Assembly: GCA_910577665.1 (NCBI GenBank)
Contig: CAJTOJ010000017.1
Coordinates: 1-64,000, forward strand
Source of the DNA: an uncultured Acetatifactor sp.
GTDB lineage: Bacteria > Bacillota > Clostridia > Lachnospirales > Lachnospiraceae
DNA: 64,000 bases
Reading direction: 5' to 3'
The translations under genes and the position numbers were made by a program. Below the pieces are notes generated by a model, which was not told the origin of the DNA, searched no databases, and was given only the letters and a program-made list of their open reading frames with translations. Positions within the stretch are counted from its first letter, which is position 1. The number at the start of each line of letters is the position of its first letter. Positions 46,525 through 54,512 of the stretch are shown here, in pieces.

Positions 46525-47286
46525 ATGAGCGTTATTTCTATGAAGCAGTTACTGGAAGCAGGTGTACATTTCGGACATCAGACCAGAAGATGGAACCCTA
46601 AGATGGCACCTTATATCTTTACCGAGAGGAACGGGATCCATATCATTGACCTGCAGAAGTCTGTAGGCAAGGTGGATGAAGCCTACAGGGCCGTGTCTGA
46701 AATCGCAGCCCAGGGCGGTACTATCCTGTTCGTGGGAACCAAGAAGCAGGCCCAGGATGCTGTGAAGACTGAGGCTGAGCGTTGCGGTATGTACTATGTG
46801 AATGAGAGGTGGCTGGGCGGTATGCTTACCAACTTCAAGACCATCCAGTCCCGTGTAGGCAGGCTGCGTGCCATTGAGAGAATGTCTGAGGATGGAACCT
46901 TTGACGTACTTCCCAAGAAGGAAGTCATCGCCTTGAGAAAAGAGTGGGAGAAGCTGGAGAAGAACTTAGGCGGCATCAAGGAGATGAGCAGGATTCCGGA
47001 TGCTATCTTTGTAGTAGATCCCAAGAAGGAGAGAATCTGTGTCCAGGAGGCACATTCCCTGGGAATCACCTTGATCGGAATCGGTGATACCAACTGTGAT
47101 CCTGAGGAACTGGATTATATTATTCCTGGCAATGATGATGCCATAAGGGCTGTGAAGCTGATTGTGTCCAAGATGGCAGATGCTGTCATTGAGGCAAACC
47201 AGGGTGAGGCTGCCTATACAGAGGAGGCAGTTGCCATGGATCCCGAGGAAGCAACGGATATCGAAGAAGTGGCAGAAGCAGAGTAA
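46525..47286 (+). CDS. rpsB: 30S ribosomal protein S2
   Basis: S2 binds the 30S platform near S1-like functions. The N-terminal LLEAGVHFGHQTRRWNPKMA and the RWLGGMLTNFKTI, PDAIFVVDPKKERICVQEA and IPGNDDAIRAVKLIVSKMAD motifs are all typical. Length is 253 residues with an acidic tail (AMDPEEATDIEEVAEAE). ATGGAGGT precedes the ATG. In B. subtilis rpsB also follows swrB. Confidence 0.98.
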   Translation: MSVISMKQLLEAGVHFGHQTRRWNPKMAPYIFTERNGIHIIDLQKSVGKVDEAYRAVSEIAAQGGTILFVGTKKQAQDAVKTEAERCGMYYVNERWLGGMLTNFKTIQSRVGRLRAIERMSEDGTFDVLPKKEVIALRKEWEKLEKNLGGIKEMSRIPDAIFVVDPKKERICVQEAHSLGITLIGIGDTNCDPEELDYIIPGNDDAIRAVKLIVSKMADAVIEANQGEAAYTEEAVAMDPEEATDIEEVAEAE

Positions 47287-47355
47287 GAAGTAAGGTAACA
47301 GGGGAGTATTGCGGCACATACCGGGCAGCTCTCCTGGATATGGAGGGAATAGAAG

Positions 47356-48294
47356 ATGGCAGAGATTACTGCAGCAATGGTGAAAGAGCTGCGCGAACAA
47401 ACCGGCGCAGGTATGATGGATTGCAAGAAGGCTTTGAATGAGACCGGCGGCAATATGGAAGAGGCCGTTGAGGTGCTTCGGAAAAACGGACAGGCCAAGG
47501 CCGTGAAGAAGGAAGGCAGGATCGCAGCGGAAGGCATCTGCCGTATCGCTACCAAAGGGGATACAGTTGCCGCTGTAGTGGAAGTAAATTCCGAGACTGA
47601 CTTTGTGGCAAAGAATGAAACGTTCCAGCAGTTTGTGGAGGCGGTTGCCGTGCAGGCAGTGAATTCCACTTCTGCGGATGTGGATGCATTCCTGGCAGAG
47701 AAGTGGAATGAGGATGCTTCCAAGACCGTGCAGGAAGCCCTGGTTGACAAGATCGCTGTGATCGGGGAGAAACTCAGCATCAGAAGGTTTGAGAAGGTAG
47801 AAGCAGCCGAAGGCTGTGTGGTGTCTTATGTACACGGCGGCGGTCGTATCGGTGTCATTGTAGAGGCGAAGACAGACGTGGTGAATGATGCCGTGAAGGA
47901 GGCCTTGACCAACCTGGCAATGCAGGTTGCCGCTTTGAACCCCAAGTATATCGCTACTTCTGATGTGTCAGAGGAGTTCAAGGCACATGAGAAGGAGATT
48001 ATCGCAGCACAGATTGCCCAGGATCCAAAGATGGCTGGCAAGCCTGAAAAAGTAATTGAGGGTGCGGTTGTAGGACGTCTCAACAAAGAGCTGAAAGAGG
48101 TCTGCCTGTTAGAGCAGGTATACGTGAAGGCAGAGGACGGCAAGCAGACCGTAGCCCAGTATCTTGCACAGGTGGCAAAGGAGAACGGCGCAGAGCTGTC
48201 CATTGCAAAATTTGTGCGGTTTGAGACAGGTGAGGGCCTGGAGAAGAAAAACGAGGATTTTGCGGCTGAGGTAGCTGCACAGATGGGAATGTAA
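47356..48294 (+). CDS. tsf: translation elongation factor Ts
   Basis: EF-Ts recycles EF-Tu. Signature sequences are VKELREQTGAGMMDCKKALN, the second signature EGRIAAEGICRIA, and VVEVNSETDFVAKNETFQQF, with the core dimerisation-like domains following. Its 312 residues are normal for Firmicutes. It lies 69 bases after rpsB and has GGAGGGAATAG upstream. The terminator at 48320 ends the unit; pyrH, normally next, is not here. Confidence 0.98.
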   Translation: MAEITAAMVKELREQTGAGMMDCKKALNETGGNMEEAVEVLRKNGQAKAVKKEGRIAAEGICRIATKGDTVAAVVEVNSETDFVAKNETFQQFVEAVAVQAVNSTSADVDAFLAEKWNEDASKTVQEALVDKIAVIGEKLSIRRFEKVEAAEGCVVSYVHGGGRIGVIVEAKTDVVNDAVKEALTNLAMQVAALNPKYIATSDVSEEFKAHEKEIIAAQIAQDPKMAGKPEKVIEGAVVGRLNKELKEVCLLEQVYVKAEDGKQTVAQYLAQVAKENGAELSIAKFVRFETGEGLEKKNEDFAAEVAAQMGM

Positions 48295-48319
48295 CTCCAA
48301 TTTCATAAGATTAAGCAAG

Positions 48320-48352
48320 ACGCTGGAAACCCGCATGGTTCCAGCGTTTTTT
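48320..48352 (+). terminator. intrinsic terminator after tsf
   Basis: ACGCTGGAA pairs with TTCCAGCGT around a short loop with two more G-C pairs, followed by six T. Confidence 0.9.
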
Positions 48353-48402
48353 GCGTTTTGAGGGCGTTATTTTGGGATGGAGGAAATCGGGAGGATTTGC
48401 GG

Positions 48403-48455
48403 AAAAGTTGGTAAAAATCTGGTACGGGAATTGGTAAAATCCTTTACCAACTTTT
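48403..48455. repeat. 13-bp perfect inverted repeat with extra half-site
   Basis: AAAAGTTGGTAAA (48403) and TTTACCAACTTTT (48443) are exact inverses, with a third half-site, TTGGTAAAAT, at 48431. It lies just inside the edge of the mobile island and could be an oriT arm or an operator. It is too far apart and lacks a T-run for a terminator. Confidence 0.55.
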
Positions 48456-48562
48456 AAGGGGCGAAGTTTGCAGGTTTTTTATAGAGAAGGAACGAGTGGG
48501 ATTTTTACGAAGGAAGCAATGAAAAAATGATGAAAGAGAGGACGAAGTGCATATAAGAGGGT

Positions 48563-48593
48563 GGTGAAAACCCTTTACGAAATGGATTTCACC
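48563..48593 (+). promoter_or_regulatory. hairpin ahead of the first mobile-island ORF
   Basis: GGTGAAAACC and GGATTTCACC pair in 9 of 10 positions around an 11-base loop, directly before the AAGGAGGG ribosome-binding site of the ORF at 48612. It may regulate translation or be part of the element's end. Confidence 0.4.
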
Positions 48594-48611
48594 TGAAGGA
48601 AGGAGGGATGC

Positions 48612-49007
48612 GTGATCAATCCAGTAGATATGCTGTTTTTATACAAGCCGGATTTTCAGTTCCAGAAGGCGAAGGTTGAAAAAAAGGTGTGCCTGCCAGC
48701 CGGTGAGCTTGAAGAGTTTCTGAGAAATCCCCTGGAGGGGCTGCCTCATACCATCGTGGAACTGGACGGGACTACGCTGACAGCGGCAGGGAAGGAGGCC
48801 TGGGCGGATGTGCTGGACGTGAAAGTGGTGCGGGTGTTCCAGGGCTATTCCGGCCTGCAGATGGAACTGTCCGATGTGAAGGCTAGTCGGCTGGATGCGT
48901 TTTCTGCCATGCTGGCAGGGTACTGCAGCGGCGACATCCGTCCAGAAAGATCTGATCCGGCAGCTCCTAAAAGACATGCCGGAGTCCAAAGATATGCTGG
49001 AGTATGA
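48612..49007 (+). pseudogene. hypothetical protein with lost 3' end, fused to relaxase debris
   Basis: GTG start at 48612 with AAGGAGGG four bases from an adjacent ATG; up to about residue 108 the product is well-formed (LPAGELEEFLRNPLEGLPHT, VVRVFQGYSGLQMELSDVKA, LDAFSAMLAGYCSGDI) but matches no family I recognise. After about 48938 the frame reads relaxase DNA out of frame (KRHAGVQRYAGV), so the true C-terminus is missing. A deletion that joined this gene to the relaxase would explain it. Confidence 0.55.
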
Positions 49008-50167
49008 GGATTACCACCATCGGCAACGCCTCCGAATTCATCACTCAGGCACTGGAACGGAACCTGGACATGGCCGCCATGAAAGAAAACTATGTGGACT
49101 ACCTGGCCATCCGTCCCCATGTGGAGCGGGTCGGTGAGCATGGCCTGTTTACGGATGCGGGAAAGCCGGTGATCCTTACAGAAGTGCAGAAAGAAGTATC
49201 TGACCACAAAGGACCTGTCTGGACCCATGTGGTCAGCCTGCGCAGGGAGGATGCGGCAAGGCTCGGATATGACTCCGCCAGAGAGTGGATGGCGCTCCTG
49301 CGCTCCAAACGTGCTATGCTCTCTAGGCACATGAAGATCGACAGTGCGGATCTGAGATGGTATGCGGCTTTCCATAATGAGGGACATCATCCCCATGTAC
49401 ATCTGATGGTCTATTCCGCGAAGGACAATGACGGATTCCTTACGAAAGCAGGGATCGAAGCCATGCGTTCGGAACTGGCTCATGACATCTTCCGTTAGGA
49501 CTTTGCCCAGATTTATGAAGGACAAAATCTGGCACGGGGCAGTTTGAAAGAAAAAGCAGGGGAGCTGTTTCAGAAAGCGGCAGAACAGGGAAACGGATTC
49601 ACCGCATATCGCCTTGGCAGATTGTATCTGGAAGGGGAGGCAATCCAAAAAGATATGGCAGCGGCTGTCCGGTGGCTGACCGAAGCGGCGGAACAGGAGC
49701 TGCCCTTTGCCCAGTATACACTGGGATGTCTGTATCTGAAGGGGGAAGAGATACCCAAAGATATGGGGCAGGCAGTTGTATGGTTGCGGCAGGCGTCGCT
49801 CCAGGGAAACGAGTACGCCCAGTACCGTCTGGGAAGTCTGTACCTTTTGGGAGAGGATGTGTCACAGGATCTGGAGGAGGCCGTAAGGTGGCTGGAACTG
49901 TCTGCTGATCAGGGAAACCAGTACGCTCAGTATGCGCTTGTAAAACTTTTTCTGTATGGCCAGCCGGGGATGACTCGTGATAAGGAAAGGGCAGTAACCC
50001 TGTTGGAAGCAGCTGCTGTACAGGGAAATATCTACGCCCGGTTTTTACTGGAGAACCTGGATTCCTTCCGGGACGCGGATCTGATCCTGGCAGCCACCAG
50101 ACTGATGTATCATCTGTCAAGGATCTTTTAGGAGAATTACCGGAAAGAAAGAGAGGCAGATATATGA
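48938..50167 (+). pseudogene. MobP3-type relaxase with Sel1 repeats, decayed
   Basis: Relaxases of this group nick oriT of integrative elements. The 5' end, with the first 40 or so residues, is missing. A piece in one frame (VQKDLIRQLLKDMPESKDML then EYEDY) is followed in another frame from 49004 by TIGNASEFITQALE, VVSLRREDAARLGYD and the metal-site region RWYAAFHNEGHHPHVHLM, consistent with a small deletion. TAG 49496 interrupts HDIFR/DFAQIYE in frame; Sel1 repeats follow (KDMAAAVRWLTEAAEQ, YAQYRLGSLYLLGEDVSQDL). TAG 50129 lies after HLSRIF, yet the frame continues to TGA 50165, which overlaps the next start as ATGA. The usual spacer between relaxase and Sel1 region is also shorter than I expect. 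Confidence 0.75.
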
Positions 50168-50634
50168 GCAGAAAAAAGGAAATAGTGGGAGTGAATGAGT
50201 CGGCTGTGGAAGTCATCGGTGTTGAAGATGCTTTCATGGATAATACAATAAAGCAGGGAGAATTTGGCAGCTGGGAAGATGGGCTGGATCTTGAAATGGA
50301 ATCTGGAGGAAAAGAGCCCGGGGATATGGCTGATGATGCAGACAATTCCGAGGAAGATATTCTGGCAGATTTTATGGAAGAGGAAAATGTCCTGGTGGAA
50401 TCCGCAGAGGATGCAGAAGAGGTAATGTCTGAAAGTGATCGGATGGATGAATTCAGGGAGCAGCAGGATATGGATGGAGAGAATGTGTGTGAAAACGATG
50501 AAGATGGATAGGCAGTTGTGATGGAGGAGGCCAGCGACTTGACAGAAAGCGCCACAGAACCGGAAGCTATCCCTGCGGAGACGGTTGCTGTAGAACCTGT
50601 CTCGGCAAAACCTAAGCGCAGTTCTGTAGGATAA
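50164..50634 (+). pseudogene. acidic mobile-element protein split by an in-frame TAG
   Basis: The frame starts in an ATGA overlap with the relaxase frame and codes a strongly acidic protein (EEDILADFMEEENVLVESAE). TAG at 50509 ends it after 115 residues, but the same frame stays open for a further 41 residues (AVVMEEASDLTESATEPEAI through AKPKRSSVG) to TAA at 50632. No family is recognised. It may be a genuine 115-residue protein, or a 157-codon gene interrupted by amber. Confidence 0.55.
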
Positions 50635-50636
50635 AA

Positions 50637-50840
50637 TCATTCTTCATAGTAGATATCCCCCTTCAGCTCAAGGCTGTCATTATAGACGGGACATACTACA
50701 TTACCCTGTGCAAACAGTTTATCAGACTCTGCATTTGTTTCCCGGCCTATGAACTGTACGGTATAGATAAGGCTATTGAAATTACGAATTCCAATATTAG
50801 TTTTGGACAAGGATACCACAATATTTCTGCATTTTTAATT
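50637..50840 (-). pseudogene. minus-strand coding remnant of unknown family
   Basis: Reading leftward from about 50840 the frame gives NIVVSLSKTNIGIRNFNSLI, YTVQFIGRETNAESDKLFAQ and ends YYEE at 50637. It looks protein-like but overlaps the GNAT remnant on the other strand for about 45 bases, so the two were probably joined by rearrangement. There is no start with a ribosome-binding site. Confidence 0.35.
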
Positions 50841-51092
50841 GCACAGTTTGAAAAAAACAGCACAATACCACGAGGAAATACAATTACTGGAAACGAATTA
50901 ATGGATTTAACATTTGAGTTGCTGAAGCATATCCAATATTGTGTTGGTGGAGGTGTTGTGTATTTAAATTGTGAGGATGTGGAAAAGGTTCTTGATTTTT
51001 AGCAAAATGATTGTAACCGTTTTAAAATATTTGGAGAGAGGGAGTCAGAGATAGATCAAAAAAGGTATTTGCAATTACTTCGATTTTTTTGA
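50793..51092 (+). pseudogene. GNAT acetyltransferase C-terminal remnant with in-frame TAG
   Basis: Translation from about 50793 gives AFLIAQFEKNSTIPRGNTIT, GNELMDLTFELLKHIQYCVG and GGVVYLNCEDVEKVLDF, then TAG at 51000, then QNDCNRFKIFGERESEIDQK and RYLQLLRFF to TGA 51090. This is the end of a toxin-like or housekeeping GNAT of the type with 'VYLECEDxxxLxxFYExNGF'; the TAG sits where Tyr is expected. The N-terminal half is missing. The DNA is markedly AT-rich compared with its surroundings. Confidence 0.65.
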
Positions 51093-51103
51093 AGAATGTT
51101 ATA

Positions 51104-51291
51104 TTAAGTACTCAACTTTCCCGGCAAATATTTCCGAATAAAGCCTGAATAAATACAGAATGATATGTCTTGTAAATACAATGGCTGTATGGGCTTACCA
51201 TTGCACCATAATTATGGTTCTGGAACTCAGTGCCTAACTTCAAAAAAGATTTCGATGCCTTGAAAAAGCATTCTATTGACCAGCGGTTCCC
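51104..51291 (-). pseudogene. IS4-type transposase C-terminal remnant
   Basis: On the minus strand from 51291 the frame reads GNRWSIECFFKASKSFLKLG then TEFQNHNYGAMVS, matching the end of IS4-family DDE transposases around the catalytic Glu (WSIECFF). A one-base shift then continues the homology as TAIVFTRHIILYLFRLY. Upstream, to about 51480, all frames are degenerate. No terminal repeats or target duplication can be assigned. Confidence 0.65.
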
Positions 51292-51424
51292 GTGAGTGGC
51301 GCTCGTTTATCTGGATGATGATTCCATTCCAGAACTGCTGACTTTTGCGGTAAGCACCGGATGGATGCTGGCGCATTCGCTTGGCTCATTGCCCGCGGGA
51401 ATCCAATATCGCCTCCAAAATGTA

Positions 51425-51454
51425 TTGCCAACAGTGACGGAGTAGGTGTATAAT
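51425..51454 (+). promoter_or_regulatory. SigA-type promoter of the REC/GGDEF cluster
   Basis: TTGCCA at 51425 and perfect TATAAT at 51449 with an 18-base spacer, about 80 bases before the start at 51532. The promoter lies in sequence that looks like transposase debris, so the island edge may now drive the cluster. Confidence 0.6.
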
Positions 51455-51531
51455 CACAGAGAATATCACAAGCAATCACACAGAATGTTTGCTGACCCAT
51501 AAGGAAAATCGCCCCAGTGAGGAGTGTAATC

Positions 51532-52449
51532 ATGGAAAAAATATTAATTGTGGATGACAGTCGCCTTCATGCTACCCAGTTAAGGGATATTCTGAAGGAC
51601 GAGTATGAGGTTACCATAGCGCATACAGCCCAGGACGGGATCTGCCGTGCAAGTGCCGAGAATTATTCCTTGATCCTGCTGGACGTGGTGATGCCGGGGA
51701 TGGATGGTTTCACATTGCTGAAGATATTACAGGAGGAGATCATTACCCAGAGCGTTCCGGTGATTATCATTACCAGTCTTTCCAATGCCGAGGATGAACA
51801 GAGAGGTTTTATCCTGGGTGCAGTGGATTACATTACAAAACCTTTCAACCCGCTGGTGGTAAAGGCAAGGGTCAATACGCATATCAAACTGTATAACTAC
51901 CGGAAACAGGTGGAATACCAGTCCCTGACGGATCAGCTGACCGGGATTGCCAACCGGAGACAGTATGAACAGACCAGCATCATGAAATGGAAGGAAGCTG
52001 CCAGATTACAGGTACCTTTCTCTGTGTGTATGCTGGATATCGACCGTTTTAAGATATATAATGACACGTTCGGGCATCCGGCCGGAGACAAGGTGATCGC
52101 AGCGGTGGCGAAGACAGTATCTTCCTATTTAGGCCGCAACACGGATTTTTTTGCCCGTTATGGGGGAGAGGAATTTGTGGCTTGTCTTCTGGGAGATGAC
52201 GCAGAAAAGGCATTCAGCTATCTGAAAACCATCCGGCAGGCCGTAGAGGATCTGCACATCCCGCACAATCCCTCTGTGGCGGAATGGGTGACGGTCAGCA
52301 TCGGGGGTGTCACGGTGGTTCCGTTGGTAGGCAGTTCCTATGATGCTTCTTTGAAAATGGCAGATGCCATGCTCTATGAGGCAAAGGAGACAGGCCGCAA
52401 CAGAGTGGTCTGGACAGATGAGAACCAGAATCAGCTTAGGGAGAAATAG
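51532..52449 (+). CDS. response regulator with GGDEF diguanylate cyclase domain
   Basis: The receiver domain has ILIVDDSRLHATQLRDIL and phosphoacceptor Asp in LILLDVVMPGMDGF, with VDYITKPFNP near its end. The cyclase domain begins SLTDQLTGIANRRQYEQ, has MLDIDRFKIYNDTFGHPAGD and the active site as GGEEF in ARYGGEEFVA. An inhibitory RxxD site (RNTD) lies five residues before it. It should make c-di-GMP when phosphorylated. I start at ATG 51532 (305 residues), with GTGAGGAG upstream. Confidence 0.93.
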   Translation: MEKILIVDDSRLHATQLRDILKDEYEVTIAHTAQDGICRASAENYSLILLDVVMPGMDGFTLLKILQEEIITQSVPVIIITSLSNAEDEQRGFILGAVDYITKPFNPLVVKARVNTHIKLYNYRKQVEYQSLTDQLTGIANRRQYEQTSIMKWKEAARLQVPFSVCMLDIDRFKIYNDTFGHPAGDKVIAAVAKTVSSYLGRNTDFFARYGGEEFVACLLGDDAEKAFSYLKTIRQAVEDLHIPHNPSVAEWVTVSIGGVTVVPLVGSSYDASLKMADAMLYEAKETGRNRVVWTDENQNQLREK

Positions 52450-52457
52450 CGGAGGTT

Positions 52458-53591
52458 GTGTATCTGGATGCTTTGTGGTACAATGTAGAAGCAGAAGGCG
52501 AGACCTGTCTCTTGATTCCGAAAATGCATTCGACTTTGGGGGGGATGTTTGCTGTGAAGCAGTACCATGTATTAGTGGTGGAGGACAATTTGATTAACCG
52601 TACTATAGCAGTCAGTTTTCTGGAGCAGTATGGTTTTGAACTGACGGAAGCCTCCAGTGGAGAGGAAGCAGTGGGGCTGGTCTGTGAAGTACGGTATGAC
52701 ATGATCTTCATGGATCAGATGATGCCTGGCATGGACGGTATGGAGACAACAAGGAAGATCCGGCAGGAATGTGGGGATAATGGAAAGGCACCGGTGATCG
52801 TGGCCCTTACATCCGGAGACCTTGACCAGATGCGGGAAGCATTCCTGCAACATGGTTTCCAGGATGTCCTGGGAAAGCCCTTGAACCAGGAGAAGATGGA
52901 CGGGATCTTGACAAAGTGGTTTCCGGATGTGGCGATCCGGGATGCTGCCAGGTCAGATGATGGGGATACAGGATTTGACCAGATAAGGATTCCGGGAATT
53001 GATGTGGAAGAGGCAAGGAAGAACCATCCGGGGGATGTGGAGAAATACATCCAGATCCTGCGGATATACTACATAGACTGCAAGCGAAAACTGGTATATC
53101 TACAGACATTGCTTGACCGGGAAGATTATGGCAATTATGGAATTGAAGTGCATGCCTTGAAGAGTGCTTCAGCGAGTATCGGAGCCATGTCCCTTTCTGC
53201 GCAGGCGAAAGCACATGAGAAGGCCGCCTGCCAGGGAGACTTTGGATTTGTAAGGGACAATGGGGGAATGTTGCTGGACTGCTACAGAAAGCTGGGGATG
53301 GCGATCAAGGATTTCCTGGAGGAGAAGCAGGATGGTGCAGATACACAGACAGAAGGAATCGGCAGGGATGCCTTCTGCCAGGAGCTGAGGGAGGCGTTAC
53401 AGAGTCTGGAACGATTCCGGTCCCGGGAGTGTACCTCCCGGATTGAGGCGTTGCTGCATTATAAACTGGAATCTCTGGACAGGCAGAAGCTGGAGGAGAT
53501 CCTGGAAGAACTGAAGGTCTATGAGGATGACAATGCAGAACGTCTGCTCCGGATGATGCTGCAGGATATAGAGAAGGAGGAAGGGAAATAG
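52458..53591 (+). CDS. receiver-HPt phosphorelay protein without a kinase domain
   Basis: The receiver domain (about residues 35-160) has VLVVEDNLINRTIAVSFL, with the phosphoacceptor in MIFMDQMMPGMDGMETT and VLGKPLNQEKM near its end. The HPt domain follows, with the phosphorylatable His in EVHALKSASASIGAMSLS. A C-terminal helical part of about 80 residues ends the 377-residue protein. GTG 52458 is only two bases from GGAGG, so the start is unsure; ATG 52524 or codons near 52548 (ATG) are alternatives. The arrangement is that of the tail of a hybrid histidine kinase without its kinase core. Confidence 0.85.
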   Translation: MYLDALWYNVEAEGETCLLIPKMHSTLGGMFAVKQYHVLVVEDNLINRTIAVSFLEQYGFELTEASSGEEAVGLVCEVRYDMIFMDQMMPGMDGMETTRKIRQECGDNGKAPVIVALTSGDLDQMREAFLQHGFQDVLGKPLNQEKMDGILTKWFPDVAIRDAARSDDGDTGFDQIRIPGIDVEEARKNHPGDVEKYIQILRIYYIDCKRKLVYLQTLLDREDYGNYGIEVHALKSASASIGAMSLSAQAKAHEKAACQGDFGFVRDNGGMLLDCYRKLGMAIKDFLEEKQDGADTQTEGIGRDAFCQELREALQSLERFRSRECTSRIEALLHYKLESLDRQKLEEILEELKVYEDDNAERLLRMMLQDIEKEEGK

Positions 53592-54458
53592 ATGGAAGAG
53601 AAGTTGAAAATACTGGCCGTGGATGATAACGGGGTGAATCTGGCCACGATTGAGGAGGAACTGAAGGAACTGTATGATGTGATCACAGTGAACTCCGGGG
53701 CCAGGGCACTCCGGTATCTGAGCCAGGAGAAGCCGGACCTGATCCTGCTGGATATCCAGATGGCATTGATGGATGGTATTGAGACACTGAAGGAGATCCG
53801 GAATATGGATAACTGCTCCATGATTCCCGTGATCATGCTCAGTGCCAAGATGGAACGTGAGACCGTGATAGAGAGTTCCAAGCTTGGAATCCTGGACTAT
53901 GTAGGGAAGCCTTTTGATCCTCAGGATCTGCGGGACAGGATATCCAGGGCCTTGAAACGCTCCGGTGTGCTGCCGGTGGAGGACAAGGAACTTTATGAAT
54001 ATGTGAAGAAGGTTCATGAAGAACTCCAGGCAGGAAACATGCGCTCTGCAACCTTGAAAATAGATGAGATCCTAAGCTTTAAGATCGATGTGGAAGTGGT
54101 AGGGCGGATGCAAAGTGCCAAGAACAAGCTGCGGGCTGGGGACACTGAGACAGCCGAGAGGATCATCTCCAGGGTGGTGCAGATGCTGGAGCGGAATGTG
54201 GAGGCAGGAGAGCCGGATAAACTTCCCATCAGTGCCGGTGAGATGAATGCCAGACTGCTATATGTCCTAAACGACTTGCAGAATTTCAAGGTAAAGGACG
54301 CAGAACAGAAGCTGGAAGACCTGGTACGATATGAGATTCCGGAGAAGGTAAGGGAATCCTGTGAAGGGGCCAGGGACCGTCTGGCAGAATACGATGATGG
54401 TGCAGCGGAAGAGCTGGTCCAGACAGCTTTGACAGCCCTGCAGACAGGCGTGGTTTAG
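53592..54458 (+). CDS. response regulator with helical output region
   Basis: The receiver domain has ILAVDDNGVNLATIEEEL and phosphoacceptor Asp in LILLDIQMALMDGIETL, with LDYVGKPFDPQDLRDRISRA at its end. The rest (about residues 125-288) is helical, with two repeats of a similar pattern (EELQAGNMRSATLKIDEILS and VLNDLQNFKVKDAEQKLEDL), and no DNA-binding or enzyme motif I recognise. It follows the REC-HPt gene directly, the ATG being immediately after its stop codon. Confidence 0.85.
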   Translation: MEEKLKILAVDDNGVNLATIEEELKELYDVITVNSGARALRYLSQEKPDLILLDIQMALMDGIETLKEIRNMDNCSMIPVIMLSAKMERETVIESSKLGILDYVGKPFDPQDLRDRISRALKRSGVLPVEDKELYEYVKKVHEELQAGNMRSATLKIDEILSFKIDVEVVGRMQSAKNKLRAGDTETAERIISRVVQMLERNVEAGEPDKLPISAGEMNARLLYVLNDLQNFKVKDAEQKLEDLVRYEIPEKVRESCEGARDRLAEYDDGAAEELVQTALTALQTGVV

Positions 54459-54475
54459 AATAAGGTGTAGCGTAA

Positions 54476-54507
54476 CGGCCCTGTACAGGCATAGCCTGGC
54501 AGGGCCG
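54476..54507. terminator. bidirectional hairpin between convergent genes
   Basis: CGGCCCTG pairs with CAGGGCCG across 16 bases, in the 54-base gap between the regulator and the end of the minus-strand glycosyltransferase. T/A runs are short on both sides. Confidence 0.6.
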
Positions 54508-54512
54508 CTTTG

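Noticed and set aside
51292..51470. Plus-strand fragment reading VALVYLDDDSIPELL as a lipoprotein remnant
   Set aside because: It looked like a known secreted-protein pattern, but a TGA precedes it, the frame is short, and the opposite strand joins to the IS4 transposase end.
51273..51533. 86-residue minus-strand ORF at the island edge
   Set aside because: It overlaps the IS4 remnant in another frame, has no recognisable motif, and the transposase homology lies in a different frame.
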